From positions 275,220 to 339,219 of the forward strand of contig NZ_BMRG01000005.1 in NCBI RefSeq assembly GCF_014648515.1: 64,000 nt of DNA. Direction: 5' to 3'. Position numbers and translations under genes: made by a program. Below the pieces are notes generated by a model. It did no database searches, was not told where the DNA came from, and worked only from the letters and a program-made list of their open reading frames with translations. Below, one piece after another: positions 31,827 through 40,498 of this stretch (the stretch's first letter is position 1; every line of letters starts with the position of its first letter). The stretch is from Saccharothrix coeruleofusca. GTDB taxonomy: Bacteria; Actinomycetota; Actinomycetes; Mycobacteriales; Pseudonocardiaceae.

Positions 31827-32717
31827 ATGTTGGACGTGCGACGGATGCAGGTGCTCCGAGCCGTGGTCACCACCGGCTCCATCACGGCCGCGGCCACCAA
31901 CCTCGGCTACACCCCCTCCGCCATCAGCCAGCAGGTGGCCTCGCTGGAGAAGCAGGCGGGCCTGCCGCTGCTGGAGCGGGTGGGCCGGGGCGTGCGACCC
32001 ACCCTCGCGGGCAGGCTGCTCACCGAGCACGCCGCGCACATCACCGAGCGGCTGGCCGAGGCCGAGGCGGCGCTGGCCGACCTGCGCGCGGGCCGCACCG
32101 GCCGGCTGCGGGTGCGCTACTTCGCCACCGCGGGCGCGGCGCTGGTGCCGCCCGCCGTGGCCGCCTTCCGCGCCCGGCACCCCGACGTGCGGCTGGACCT
32201 CAAGCTGACCGAGCCCGACGACCCGGTGGTCGAGGTCGAGGCGGGCCGCGCGGACGTCGCCGTCGTGGTGGTCCACGACGCCGAGCTCGCCCGCGGCGTG
32301 CACCTGGTGCACCTGCTCGACGACCCGTACCTGGCGGTCCTGCCGCGCGGCCACGAGCTGGCCCGCAAGCGGGTGCTGGACCTGGCCGACCTGGCCGACG
32401 AGCCCTGGGTGGACGCGGCGGTCCCGCCCGGCCCGTGCCAGGCCATCGTGCTCGACGCCTGCGCCGCCGCGGGCTTCTCGCCCGGCTACGTGGTCCAGGC
32501 CGACGACTACCCGACCGCGCAGGGCTTCGTGGCCGCCGGGCTGGGCGTGGCCATCGTGCCCAAGCTCGGCCTCGGGGTGGTCAACCCCGGTGTGGTGGTG
32601 CGGCGGCTGCGCCACCCCGAACCCGTCCGCACGATCTGCGCGGCGGTGCGGGAGGAGGGCATGGGCACGCCCGCCGTGGTGAGCCTGCTGGAGGCGCTCA
32701 AGACCGCCGCCGGGTGA
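31827..32717 (+). CDS. LysR-family transcriptional regulator
   Basis: A 296-residue regulator. The N-terminal winged helix reads MQVLRAVVTTGSITAAATNLGYTPSAISQQVASLE, and the rest is the two-lobed ligand domain (GRLRVRYFATAGAALVP, AGLGVAIVPKLGL). ATG 31827 gives a standard length. It is divergent from the EamA transporter, suggesting a metabolite-responsive export switch. Its stop is immediately adjacent to the stop of the convergent kinase gene, leaving no room for a terminator. Confidence 0.92.
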   Translation: MLDVRRMQVLRAVVTTGSITAAATNLGYTPSAISQQVASLEKQAGLPLLERVGRGVRPTLAGRLLTEHAAHITERLAEAEAALADLRAGRTGRLRVRYFATAGAALVPPAVAAFRARHPDVRLDLKLTEPDDPVVEVEAGRADVAVVVVHDAELARGVHLVHLLDDPYLAVLPRGHELARKRVLDLADLADEPWVDAAVPPGPCQAIVLDACAAAGFSPGYVVQADDYPTAQGFVAAGLGVAIVPKLGLGVVNPGVVVRRLRHPEPVRTICAAVREEGMGTPAVVSLLEALKTAAG

Positions 32718-34346
32718 TCACGGCTTGGCCAGCGGCTGCTCCCGCTGGAGGAGCAGGTGCGGGCCCTGCCACTTCAGCACGATGAGCTTGCGCTCCTGGC
32801 TGGTCGCGCCGCTCTTCATGCGGTAGTTGAGGTCGACCACGTAGGCGAAGTCGTCGTTCTGGCTGATGCTGCTGACCTCGACCGACTCCACGCTGCTCCA
32901 CCAGCCCGCGTAGCTGGAGTACCCGCCGCTGGCGCTCTGCATCTCCGGCAGCAGGCGCTGGAACCCCTCCTGAGGGGCGCCGGGCAGCAGCGCGAAGTAG
33001 TCCCGGATGGCCTGTTCCTGCTGCTGCTGGGTCGGGTGCGCGGTGTAGGTGACCGGTGGCTTGACCGGCGTCGAGGAGGTCGTGGAGGGGGCTTGGCCGC
33101 CGCCGTCGACCGGCTGCGCGGAGGTGGGGCCGCCCGCGAGGTCGTTGCGGTTCTCGTCGCCGCCGCTGGACAGCACGCTGGCCAGCAGGATGCCCACCAC
33201 GGCCGCGGCCACGATGGCCAGCGCGGTGACCACGGTCGACCGCTTGCTGCCGACGGCCTGGGCGGCAGCGGCGGCGGGCTTGCGGAACGCGGCGGGGCGG
33301 TAGGCCGCGGGTCTGGACGGCGGCGCGGGCGCGGCGGGCCGGGCGGAGGCCGGGGCGGCGGAGGCCGCGCGCGAGTCCACCCGCGTGGCGTTCGGCGGCG
33401 CGGGCGCGGCGGCCGGGGGCATCGCGCGGGTGGCGTTGGGCGGCGGGGGCGGCGGCGTGACCGGGGTGCCCTGCCACGACGGCGGGTGCGTCTGCGAGAC
33501 CTTGATCGGGAACTCCGGCGCGGAGTGGCCCGCGGCCACCGCGGCCAGCGCCTCGCGCGCCTCGGCCATGGTGGGCCGGTCCTCCGGCTCGGCGCGCAGC
33601 AGCCGCATCAGCAGCGCGGTCAGCGGGCCCGCCTGCTTGGGCGGGGTGACCTTGCCGGAGGCGACCTGGTGCAGCAGCGCGATGGTGTTCTCGTTCAGGC
33701 CGAACGGGGGCATCCCCTCGATCGCCGCGTACAGCGTCGAGCCCAGCGAGAACACGTCCGAGGGCGGGCCTGGGTCGTAGCCCTTGGCCACCTCCGGCGC
33801 CAGGTAGGCGGGCGTGCCCGCGAGCATCCCGGTGGCGGTGACGGTGACGTCGCCGGTGGCCCGCGAGATGCCGAAGTCGGTGATCTTGACGGTGCCGTCG
33901 TTGCCGAGCAGCACGTTGCCGGGCTTGATGTCCCGGTGCACGATGCCCGCGTTGTGCGCGGCGGCCAGGGCGGAGGCCACCTGCGAGCCGATCGAGGCGA
34001 CGTCGCGCGGCGGCAGCGTGCCGCGCTCGGAGAGCACGGTGGACAGGCTGCGCGAGGGCAGGTACTCCATCACCAGCCACGGCTGGCCGTCGTCCTCGGC
34101 CACGTCGTAGACCGCGATCGCGTGCGGGTGCTGCAGGCGCGCGGCGATGCGGCCCTCCCGCATGGCGCGGCGCTTGGCCTCGTCGGTGTCCGATTCGGCC
34201 AACCCCGGCTGCAGCAGCAGCTGCTTCACGGCGACGGTGCGGTGCAGGCGCTCGTCGTGCGCCTGCCAGACGATGCCCATCGCTCCGCTGCCGATCCGTT
34301 GGCCGAGTCGGTAACGGCCGGCGATCAGGCGGCCATCGTCGGTCAC
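32718..34346 (-). CDS. Transmembrane Ser/Thr protein kinase with NTF2-like extracellular domain (kinase 2)
   Basis: A 542-residue Hanks-type kinase. GTG 34346 (TDDGRLIAGRYRLGQRIGSG) was chosen by analogy with the tandem paralogue and because GGGAG lies before it; an in-frame ATG at 34403 would add 19 residues. Kinase landmarks are VAVKQLLLQ, HRDIKPGN, DFGISRA and APEVAKGYDP. A long Pro/Ala-rich segment leads to one membrane helix (about 370-392). The extracellular domain starts near residue 450 (EQAIRDYFALLPGAPQEGFQ) and contains YAGWWSSVESVEVSS. This domain is shared with kinase 1 and two nearby membrane proteins. It is followed on the same strand, 110 bases upstream, by kinase 3. Confidence 0.93.
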   Translation of the reverse strand: MTDDGRLIAGRYRLGQRIGSGAMGIVWQAHDERLHRTVAVKQLLLQPGLAESDTDEAKRRAMREGRIAARLQHPHAIAVYDVAEDDGQPWLVMEYLPSRSLSTVLSERGTLPPRDVASIGSQVASALAAAHNAGIVHRDIKPGNVLLGNDGTVKITDFGISRATGDVTVTATGMLAGTPAYLAPEVAKGYDPGPPSDVFSLGSTLYAAIEGMPPFGLNENTIALLHQVASGKVTPPKQAGPLTALLMRLLRAEPEDRPTMAEAREALAAVAAGHSAPEFPIKVSQTHPPSWQGTPVTPPPPPPNATRAMPPAAAPAPPNATRVDSRAASAAPASARPAAPAPPSRPAAYRPAAFRKPAAAAAQAVGSKRSTVVTALAIVAAAVVGILLASVLSSGGDENRNDLAGGPTSAQPVDGGGQAPSTTSSTPVKPPVTYTAHPTQQQQEQAIRDYFALLPGAPQEGFQRLLPEMQSASGGYSSYAGWWSSVESVEVSSISQNDDFAYVVDLNYRMKSGATSQERKLIVLKWQGPHLLLQREQPLAKP

Positions 34347-34456
34347 GGCTGCTCCCAGTGCTGCTCTCGCTTCTTCAGTGGCGAACACCGGAGACATCGC
34401 CACTAGGACAAGAATGTTGCGTCACCCGAACGGGTCGGGGTCCACCTTACGAGGTC

Positions 34457-35812
34457 TCACTGCCCCACGGTCGGCTCGGTCGCCGATGACGGCGGGACGC
34501 TGGGCCTCGTCGTCGTGGTGGTCGTGGTCGTCGTGGTGGTGGTCGTCGTTGTTGTCGTGGTCGTCGTGGTGGTCGTCGTGGTCGTGGTGGTGCGCTCGGT
34601 CGTCGGTGGCGGCTGCTGCGCCTCCGTCGTCCGCACCGGGGCCTCACTCGTGGTCACCTGCTGCGACGTGGTCGTCGGCGCGGGCGAGCTGGGCGGGGTG
34701 CTGGTCGTGGTCGGCGTGACCTGCCGGTTGCTGTCGAAGACGTCCAGCGCGACCAGCAGCGTGCCGATCAGCAGGATGAGGCCCAGCGCCACGGCGGCGA
34801 TCGCCAGCGGGCGGGTGTTGCTCCGCGGCGGCGGGGCCACCGGCGGCGCGGTGCCCGTGCCGGTGCGCGGACCGGGCCGCACCACGCGGGTGCGGTCGGC
34901 CGACTCCGCGGGCTCCACGACCGTGGTCGCGCCCGCCACCGGCAGCAGGCCCGCCGCGGTCGCGGGCCGCAGGCCGGTCAGGCTGGGGCTGCGCCCGGTC
35001 GCCACGGCGTGCAGCATGTCGCGGGTCTGCGCCATGGTCGGCCGGTCGGCGGCGTCGTAGGACAGCATCCGCAGCAGCACGTCGGTCAGCGGGTGCTCGA
35101 CGGTGGGCGGGTTGATCCGCCCGGCCGCGACCGCGTGCAGCACGCCGAGGGTGTTCTCGCTCAGACCGAACGGCGGCTCGCCCTCGGCCGCGGCGTACAG
35201 CGTCGAGCCGAGGGAGAACACGTCCGAGGCGGGCGTGGGGTCCTGGCCGCGGGCGATCTCCGGGGCCAGGTAGGCCGGGGTGCCCGCGATCAGGCCGGTC
35301 TTGGTGACCGTCACGTCGTCGCTGGCCCGCGAGATGCCGAAGTCGGTGATCTTGACCAGGCCGTTGTCGGCCAGCAGCACGTTGCCCGGCTTGACGTCGC
35401 GGTGCACGATGCCCGCCGCGTGCGCCGCGGCCAGCGCCGCCGCGGCCTGCGCGCCGATCTGCGCGACCTCGACCGGGTCCAGCGGGCCGTGCTCGGCCAT
35501 GGTGTCGGCCAGGCTGTAGGAGGGCAGGTACTCCATGACCAGGCACGGGGCGCCGTTCTCCTCCACCACGTCGTAGACCGCGATGGCGTTGGGGTGGTGC
35601 AGCTTGGCCGCGATGCGGCCCTCCCGCATGGCGCGCTGGATCGCCTCGTCCTGCTCCCTGGCGTCCAGGCTGGGCTGCAGCAGCAGCTGCTTGACCGCCA
35701 CGATCCGGCCGAGGCGCTCGTCCTGGGCGCGCCAGACCACGCCCATGGCGCCGCTGCCGATCCGGTCCAGGAAGCGGTACCGCTCGGCGATCAGCCGACC
35801 GTCAGTGCTCAC
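34457..35812 (-). CDS. Transmembrane Ser/Thr protein kinase with poly-Thr extracellular tail (kinase 3)
   Basis: A 451-residue paralogue of kinase 2 (STDGRLIAERYRFLDRIGSG, VAVKQLLLQP, HRDVKPGN, DFGISRA, APEIARGQDP). One membrane helix (about 337-359, LAIAAVALGLILLIGTLLVA) is followed by a Pro/Thr/Ser-rich outside region with an uninterrupted run of 28 Thr and no folded C-terminal domain. Unlike kinases 1 and 2 it lacks the NTF2-like sensor, so it may contact the wall or be glycosylated. GTG 35812 begins directly at the kinase fold. It probably arose by tandem duplication with kinase 2. Confidence 0.92.
   Translation of the reverse strand: MSTDGRLIAERYRFLDRIGSGAMGVVWRAQDERLGRIVAVKQLLLQPSLDAREQDEAIQRAMREGRIAAKLHHPNAIAVYDVVEENGAPCLVMEYLPSYSLADTMAEHGPLDPVEVAQIGAQAAAALAAAHAAGIVHRDVKPGNVLLADNGLVKITDFGISRASDDVTVTKTGLIAGTPAYLAPEIARGQDPTPASDVFSLGSTLYAAAEGEPPFGLSENTLGVLHAVAAGRINPPTVEHPLTDVLLRMLSYDAADRPTMAQTRDMLHAVATGRSPSLTGLRPATAAGLLPVAGATTVVEPAESADRTRVVRPGPRTGTGTAPPVAPPPRSNTRPLAIAAVALGLILLIGTLLVALDVFDSNRQVTPTTTSTPPSSPAPTTTSQQVTTSEAPVRTTEAQQPPPTTERTTTTTTTTTTTTTTTTTTTTTTTTTTTTRPSVPPSSATEPTVGQ
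34508..34591 (-). repeat. 28-codon threonine tract in kinase 3
   Basis: Twenty-eight consecutive ACC/ACG/ACA codons on the minus strand, flanked by Arg codons. The mixed synonymous codons argue against very recent slippage, but the tract is the longest homopolymer coding run in the window and could vary in length between strains. Confidence 0.95.
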
Positions 35813-36095
35813 CCGGACACCTCGCCGGGGCGCTGCGCGACCGCGGCAACGGCAGCTGGTCTCACGCTCGGGGCTCCTCGTCGTGCGGATCGGTGCGGGG
35901 CAGGGCTGGGCCACTGGACGGGCCGTTGGCCGGGCCACTGCACGCCCGCAGAGCCTACCCCGGAGGTGACGACGGCTTTCGAACCGTCACGCGGCCGGTC
36001 GCCGCGGGTCACCGCTGCCCGCCGAGGACGCCGAGACTCGCCCTTTCGGACGAGCACTGCCTGATCCTGGGCCGTCCGTCCGGCCTGCGCGGCCC

Positions 36096-36986
36096 TCAGG
36101 ACGCCGGGGAGAAGAAGTCGAAGCCGCCGATCGGCCGCAGCACGCCGCCCAGGTCGAGCCCGATGCCGATGCCGACGCCGCCCTGCTCGCCCGAGGTGGG
36201 CGGGGTGGAGGTGCCGGAGGAGGGCGTGGAAGAAGGCGGGGTGGCGGGCGGGGTGGAGGTCGAGGGGGTGGCGCTCCCGCTGCTCGACGGGGGCGTGGTC
36301 GTCCCGGCCGACGGCGGCGTGGTGGCCGGCTGGCCGGTGCTGCTGCTGCTCGGCGGCTGCTCGGTGGTGCTCGGCGGCTGCTGCTCCGTAGTAGTAGTGG
36401 TCGTCGTCGTAGTGCGCGGTGCCTGCTGTCCTGCCTGAGGAGCCTTCTGGGCGGTCCGGGACGGGGTCGTCGTCTCGGGCGCCGCCTGAGCCCGCTGTTC
36501 CGGCGTCCGCTGCTCCGAGGTCTGCTCGCCCTGGGGGGCCTGCGCCTGCTGGCGGGCGGCCGCGGCGGCGGCCAGGCCGTCGGTCAGCGCGTTGCCGTTG
36601 CGCGCGGCCGGGCGGGTGTCGAAGCGGACCTCGGCCAGCGGGCGCTCGTCGGGGGAGGACAGCCACTGCGTCGCGCCGAAGGCGACCGAACCGCACAGCA
36701 CGACGCCGCCGCTGGCCATCGCGACCAGCTTGGGCACGGACACCCCGCCCGCGACGGCCTCCTCGGCCGGGCGGCCCTCGCGGCGCAGCAGCTCGGTGAT
36801 GTGCAGCTCGTGGCCGGAGAGGTTGGTGTCGGGGCGCGGGAAGCGGACGGTCTGCTCGTCGGGGACGACCTCGTCGGTGATCCGGGGGATCGGCTGGGTC
36901 TCCGCTTCGCGCCGGGCGAGCAGCTCGGCGACGGAGAGCTGAGCCGTGGAGCCATCCCGTCGACGGCGATTGTCCTCGTTCGGCAC
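36096..36986 (-). CDS. Single-pass membrane protein with SVAELL motif and Thr/Pro-rich exterior
   Basis: A 296-residue protein starting at GTG 36986 after AAGGTGA. The cytosolic N-terminus contains LSVAELLARREAE (residues about 17-29) and TELLRREGRPAEEAV, then one membrane helix (about 86-108, LVAMASGGVVLCGSVAFGATQWL). The outside part is low-complexity Gln/Pro/Ser/Thr with nine Thr in a row, ending in a small Gly-rich motif (GIGIGLDLGGVLRPIGG). It lacks the NTF2-like domain of its neighbours. Function is unknown; the location beside kinases 2 and 3 and its Thr-rich cytosolic edge make it a candidate kinase substrate, by inference only. Confidence 0.72.
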   Translation of the reverse strand: MPNEDNRRRRDGSTAQLSVAELLARREAETQPIPRITDEVVPDEQTVRFPRPDTNLSGHELHITELLRREGRPAEEAVAGGVSVPKLVAMASGGVVLCGSVAFGATQWLSSPDERPLAEVRFDTRPAARNGNALTDGLAAAAAARQQAQAPQGEQTSEQRTPEQRAQAAPETTTPSRTAQKAPQAGQQAPRTTTTTTTTTEQQPPSTTEQPPSSSSTGQPATTPPSAGTTTPPSSSGSATPSTSTPPATPPSSTPSSGTSTPPTSGEQGGVGIGIGLDLGGVLRPIGGFDFFSPAS

Positions 36987-37060
36987 CGCGGGTCACCTTT
37001 CCGGAGAGCGCGTTTGCTGCTGACCGGGATCATGGATACCGAATCGTGACCGAGCGCGTA

Positions 37061-37137
37061 ACCCCTTTGGGGGGACTTTTCCTTTTAATACTACTCACAT
37101 TGAACGCTGGGTAGCGATCACGGGAACATTTCGCTAC
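37061..37137 (-). promoter_or_regulatory. AT-rich promoter region with terminator hairpin upstream of the 36096-36986 gene
   Basis: The arms gtagcga (37111-37117) and tcgctac (37131-37137) form a hairpin just after the stop of the upstream minus-strand gene and probably terminate it. Bases 37075-37105 are strikingly A+T-rich for this genome and, on the minus strand, include tagtattaaaagg, a likely -10 region for the 36096-36986 gene. Confidence 0.5.
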
Positions 37138-37151
37138 GCACCGTGAAAATT

Positions 37152-37922
37152 TCAGCTGCGCTGGGCGGACAGCACTTCGGAGCCGACGATGCGCGGCGTG
37201 GTCGTGTCGGTCAGCCGGAACAGCTGCTCGACCCGCATCCAGCGCCCGTCCGCCTCCTGCACCGACACCACCGCCAGCACCGAGCCGTCCGGTCGCAGCG
37301 AGGCCGACTCGACGCGGACCGCGCGGACGCGGCTCCACGCCGCGGCGAAGTCGGCGGTGCTGCCGCCGATCAGCTCCGCCGACAGCAGCCCGGCCGCCGC
37401 GGCAGGCTCGGCGGGCAGCAGCTCGTAGAACCGGCGCACCACGTCGACCTGCGGCTTCGGGCCGGTGACCAGGTCGGGCGGGGGCGTGATCCGCGACGGG
37501 CCCGCCTGCCCGGTCGGACGCGCCGCCCCGGCCGACCCCGGTGCGTCCGCGCCGGGGCCGCCCAGCTCCGCGCTGAGCAGGTCCGGTCGCAGCGCGGCCG
37601 AGCCGTCGATGTCCACCGGCGGCTCGGCGCTGGGCGGCACCGGACCCGCCGCGCGGTGGCCCGCCAGCACGGAGACGATCGCGACCACGGCCAGCAGCGC
37701 CAGCGCCCCGCCGACCAGGCCCACCGCCCTGGCGGCCCGGTTGACCCGATGGGGCGGCGGCTCCGGCGGGTCCTCGCCGAGCAGCTCCGCGAGCAGCGCC
37801 TCGGTGGCGGCCCGCTCCCCGGACGGCAGGCGGGGCGGGGTCGGCTGCTTGCGGATCAGCTCGGCCACGCTGACCGACCCTGCGCGGTCACGCCTGCGAC
37901 CGCTCGTCGTGGGACGCTGCAC
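37152..37922 (-). CDS. Single-pass membrane protein with SVAELI motif and NTF2-like extracellular domain
   Basis: A 256-residue protein starting at GTG 37922 after AGGAG. The short cytosolic N-terminus has VSVAELIRKQPTPP (residues about 17-30) and ATEALLAELLGEDP. One membrane helix spans about 66-88. After a Pro-rich linker, residues about 150-256 (VDVVRRFYELLPAEPAAAAG, FAAAWSRVRAVRVESASL, ADGRWMRVEQLFRL) match the pattern of the extracellular domains of kinases 1 and 2. It has no kinase domain, so it may be a decoy, partner or substrate of those kinases. Neighbouring genes on both sides share its topology. Confidence 0.75.
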   Translation of the reverse strand: MQRPTTSGRRRDRAGSVSVAELIRKQPTPPRLPSGERAATEALLAELLGEDPPEPPPHRVNRAARAVGLVGGALALLAVVAIVSVLAGHRAAGPVPPSAEPPVDIDGSAALRPDLLSAELGGPGADAPGSAGAARPTGQAGPSRITPPPDLVTGPKPQVDVVRRFYELLPAEPAAAAGLLSAELIGGSTADFAAAWSRVRAVRVESASLRPDGSVLAVVSVQEADGRWMRVEQLFRLTDTTTPRIVGSEVLSAQRS

Positions 37923-38118
37923 GGGAGACTCCTCGGTACCGTCGTCGCGTGCACTCGTACCGCGCCTGACCGGCGGTAATCCAGCACCGCGGCGCCGAGT
38001 TCACCCCTTCGAGGCGGCAGGCGGTCGCCCGCTGTCACCCGACCGGAGCAAGGTGTACGCGCCGTGCGCGCCGCCCACCGCTGCGCCCGCCCACGGGCCG
38101 CTGCCGGTGGCGCCGTCC

Positions 38119-38892
38119 TCAGCGGGTGATCCGCAGCGTGCCCGCCGGGTCGACCGCAGGGTCGACCGCCACATCGGCGACCCGGACCCGCGACACCTCG
38201 ACGAACCGCTGCCGCAGCAGCGCCCCCGCGCCCGCGCGGAAGTCGTCGGTGGCCAGCGCCAGCGCGGTGTCGGCGTCGGCGACCACCCCGGCGTAGAACC
38301 GCTCGGTGCGGGTGGCGATGGCCTTCCCGTCCACCACCGGCGACGCGCCGGACGGCCTGACGGCCGCCACCGGGGTCGGCGCGGCCACGCCGGGCGGTTC
38401 GACGGGCGCGCCGCGAACCGGCGCCCCGTCCGACGGACCCGCCGCCTCGGCGCCCGCCGCCGGGGTCTGGTCGTGCCGCCGGTCGCGGAGCTGGTCGGGG
38501 AACCGCTCGGCGGCCGGGCCCGCGAGCCCGCCGGTGAGCCTGCCCGCGATCCCCGGCAGGTGGACGGCGGGCGGCGGCGTGCTGGTGGTCAAGACGGGCA
38601 GCAGCGGCCCCTCCGGGGGGTAGCCCGGCAGCGCGATCCGCTCGTCCGGGCCGGAGCTGACCAGCTCCGCGGCGGCCACGGCCAGCCCGACCAGCACGGC
38701 CGCCGAGGACAGCACCGCGAACCAGGCCGCGCGCCTCCAGGTCTTCGGCGGCGTCACCGACGCGGGCACCAGGCCGATGTTGAACTTGCCGAGGCCCACG
38801 GCTGCCAAGTCCGGGTCCTGGTCCACCTCGGGCGGCCCTCCGCACGCGGGCCGGTGCCTGTCAGGTCGTGGTGCTCCCGCCTCGTTGCCCAT
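38119..38892 (-). CDS. Single-pass membrane protein with short NTF2-like extracellular domain
   Basis: A 257-residue protein with ATG 38892. A cytosolic part of about 52 residues precedes one membrane helix (AAWFAVLSSAAVLVGLAVAAA, about 54-75). A long Pro/Ala-rich outside linker ends in a domain (about 195-257: ATRTERFYAGVVADADTALALA, VSRVRVADVAV) that resembles the first half of the fold in the preceding protein and in kinases 1 and 2, apparently shortened at the C-terminus. It lacks the SVAEL motif. It is in line with the 37152-37922 gene, 196 bases apart. Function is unknown. Confidence 0.7.
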   Translation of the reverse strand: MGNEAGAPRPDRHRPACGGPPEVDQDPDLAAVGLGKFNIGLVPASVTPPKTWRRAAWFAVLSSAAVLVGLAVAAAELVSSGPDERIALPGYPPEGPLLPVLTTSTPPPAVHLPGIAGRLTGGLAGPAAERFPDQLRDRRHDQTPAAGAEAAGPSDGAPVRGAPVEPPGVAAPTPVAAVRPSGASPVVDGKAIATRTERFYAGVVADADTALALATDDFRAGAGALLRQRFVEVSRVRVADVAVDPAVDPAGTLRITR

Positions 38893-39007
38893 GCTGCGCA
38901 GCCCTCTCCACCCCTACGGTCGGACGCCCGCTCAGATTAGGTCGGACGAGGGGGAACAGCGCCTCGGATCAGCCTTGTGACGCGGAGTGACACACCTCCG
39001 TGTGAAT

Positions 39008-39325
39008 TCAGCCCCCGCTGTTCAGCCGCTTGCGGGTGCCCTGCAGCGCGTTGGTGGCGGCCAGCCCGGCGCCGCCCGCGACCAGCGCGCCGATGATGTC
39101 GGCCGAGACCGTCTCACCGGAGTTGATCAGCAGGCCGAGCAGCGCCGCGGCCGTGGTCACCCCGGCGACGGTCCAGCGCCCGCGCACGTACTGCGCGATC
39201 GGGGCGCCCGCCGCCCGCTTGGCCTTGGCGGCCGACCCGAGCATGGCCAGGTAGCCGTCGTGCGCCAAGGCGGCGAGCACGCCCACGATGGCGATGAGTG
39301 CGGTGATCAGGCCGATGACGTCCAT
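39008..39325 (-). CDS. Small multi-helix membrane protein
   Basis: A 105-residue protein with ATG 39325. Hydrophobic helices are [37 protein letters not shown] and [20 protein letters not shown], followed by a basic [10 protein letters not shown] tail. The layout resembles small holin-like or ligand-free membrane proteins, but no family is recognised. It is divergent from the HDAC-like gene with 64 bases between the starts. Confidence 0.65.
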   Translation of the reverse strand: MDVIGLITALIAIVGVLAALAHDGYLAMLGSAAKAKRAAGAPIAQYVRGRWTVAGVTTAAALLGLLINSGETVSADIIGALVAGGAGLAATNALQGTRKRLNSGG

Positions 39326-39389
39326 GCGACCAGTGTGCCCCGCCCGGAACCCGCTGGACCATCCGTGATCGCCCTGATATCCCGTCCCG

Positions 39390-40472
39390 GTGGAACTGTT
39401 CTGGCACGACGCCTGCCTAGCGCACGACACCGGGACCGGGCTGTGGGAGCTGCCCGGCCGGTGGGAGTGGCTGGACCTGCCGGAGCCGCACCCGGAGAAC
39501 GCCGCCCGCCTGCGCACCTTCCGGCACGCGCTGCGGCACGGCCCGGTCGCCCCGCACCTGACCTGGTGCGCCGGTCGCCTGGCCACCGACGAGGAGCTGC
39601 GGCGCGTGCACACCCCCGCCTACCTGGCCGCCCTGGAGGCCGCCTGCGCGGGCCCGGACCCGGTGGCGCTGGAGGTCAACACCGTCGTCGGCCCCGGCTC
39701 CTGGGACGCCGTGCGCGCCGCCGCGGGCACCGCGCTGGCCGCCTGGGAGGCGGTGGCCGACGGCCGCACCCGGCTGGCCTACGCGCTGGTCCGCCCGCCC
39801 GGCCACCACGCCCAGCCCGCCGCGGCCGACGGGTACTGCCTGGTCAACAACGCCGCGCTGGTCGCCGAGACGGCCCGGCGCGCGGGCCGCCGGGTGGCCG
39901 TCCTGGACTGGGACGTGCACCACGGCAACGGCACCCAGGAGGTCTTCCGCGCCGACCCGGACGTGCTCACCGCGTCGATCCACATGCGGCACGGGCCGTG
40001 GGGCGAGAACCACCGGCAGACCGGCGCCCCCGAGGAGGAGGCCGAGGCCAACATCAACGTCGAGCTGTCGCTGGGCGCGGGCGACCGCGCGTACGCGCGC
40101 GCGTTGGACGAGGTCGTCGTCCCGGCGCTGCGCGAGTTCGGCGCGGACTTCCTGGTGTGCGCCTCGGGGTTCGACGGGTCGGCGTTCGACCCCAACGGCA
40201 GGCACAACCTCACCGCGGGCGGCTACCGGGCGATCGGCCGCCGGGTCGCGGCGCTCGACCTGCCCACCGTGCTCACCCAGGAGGGCGGCTACCTGCGCGG
40301 GTACGCGGCGCTGTGCCTGCACGCCCTGGTCGAGGGCCTGCTGGGGCTGGAGCTGCTGGAGGACCCGCTGGCCTACGTGCCCGACGACACCCAGCTGGTG
40401 GACCGCGACCTGGCTCGGGTGCGGGCCGCGCTGGCCGGGCGGTGGCGCTTCGCCAGGGCGCCCCGGAGCTGA
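39390..40472 (+). CDS. Histone-deacetylase-like amidohydrolase (class II HDAC/acetylpolyamine family)
   Basis: A 360-residue arginase-fold zinc hydrolase. The charge-relay His pair is in RPPGHHAQP, zinc ligands are in [15 protein letters not shown] and in [11 protein letters not shown], and [21 protein letters not shown] closes the active site. Bacterial members remove acetyl groups from polyamines, lysine or natural products. It starts at GTG 39390 and stands alone in its operon. Its stop codon lies in the loop of a strong hairpin shared with the convergent chorismate mutase gene. Confidence 0.9.
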   Translation: MELFWHDACLAHDTGTGLWELPGRWEWLDLPEPHPENAARLRTFRHALRHGPVAPHLTWCAGRLATDEELRRVHTPAYLAALEAACAGPDPVALEVNTVVGPGSWDAVRAAAGTALAAWEAVADGRTRLAYALVRPPGHHAQPAAADGYCLVNNAALVAETARRAGRRVAVLDWDVHHGNGTQEVFRADPDVLTASIHMRHGPWGENHRQTGAPEEEAEANINVELSLGAGDRAYARALDEVVVPALREFGADFLVCASGFDGSAFDPNGRHNLTAGGYRAIGRRVAALDLPTVLTQEGGYLRGYAALCLHALVEGLLGLELLEDPLAYVPDDTQLVDRDLARVRAALAGRWRFARAPRS

Positions 40473-40485
40473 GGGGCGCCCTGGC
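40452..40485. terminator. Bidirectional terminator between HDAC-like gene and chorismate mutase
   Basis: A perfect 13-bp stem (40452-40464 with 40473-40485) whose 8-base loop contains the TGA stop of the HDAC-like gene (40470-40472). Confidence 0.75.
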
Positions 40486-40498
40486 CGCGGCGCGGCCC

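Noticed and set aside
34508-34591. Regular gtcgtggtc repeats resembling a CRISPR or minisatellite array
   Set aside because: They are in-frame Thr codons inside kinase 3 with no spacers of unique sequence.
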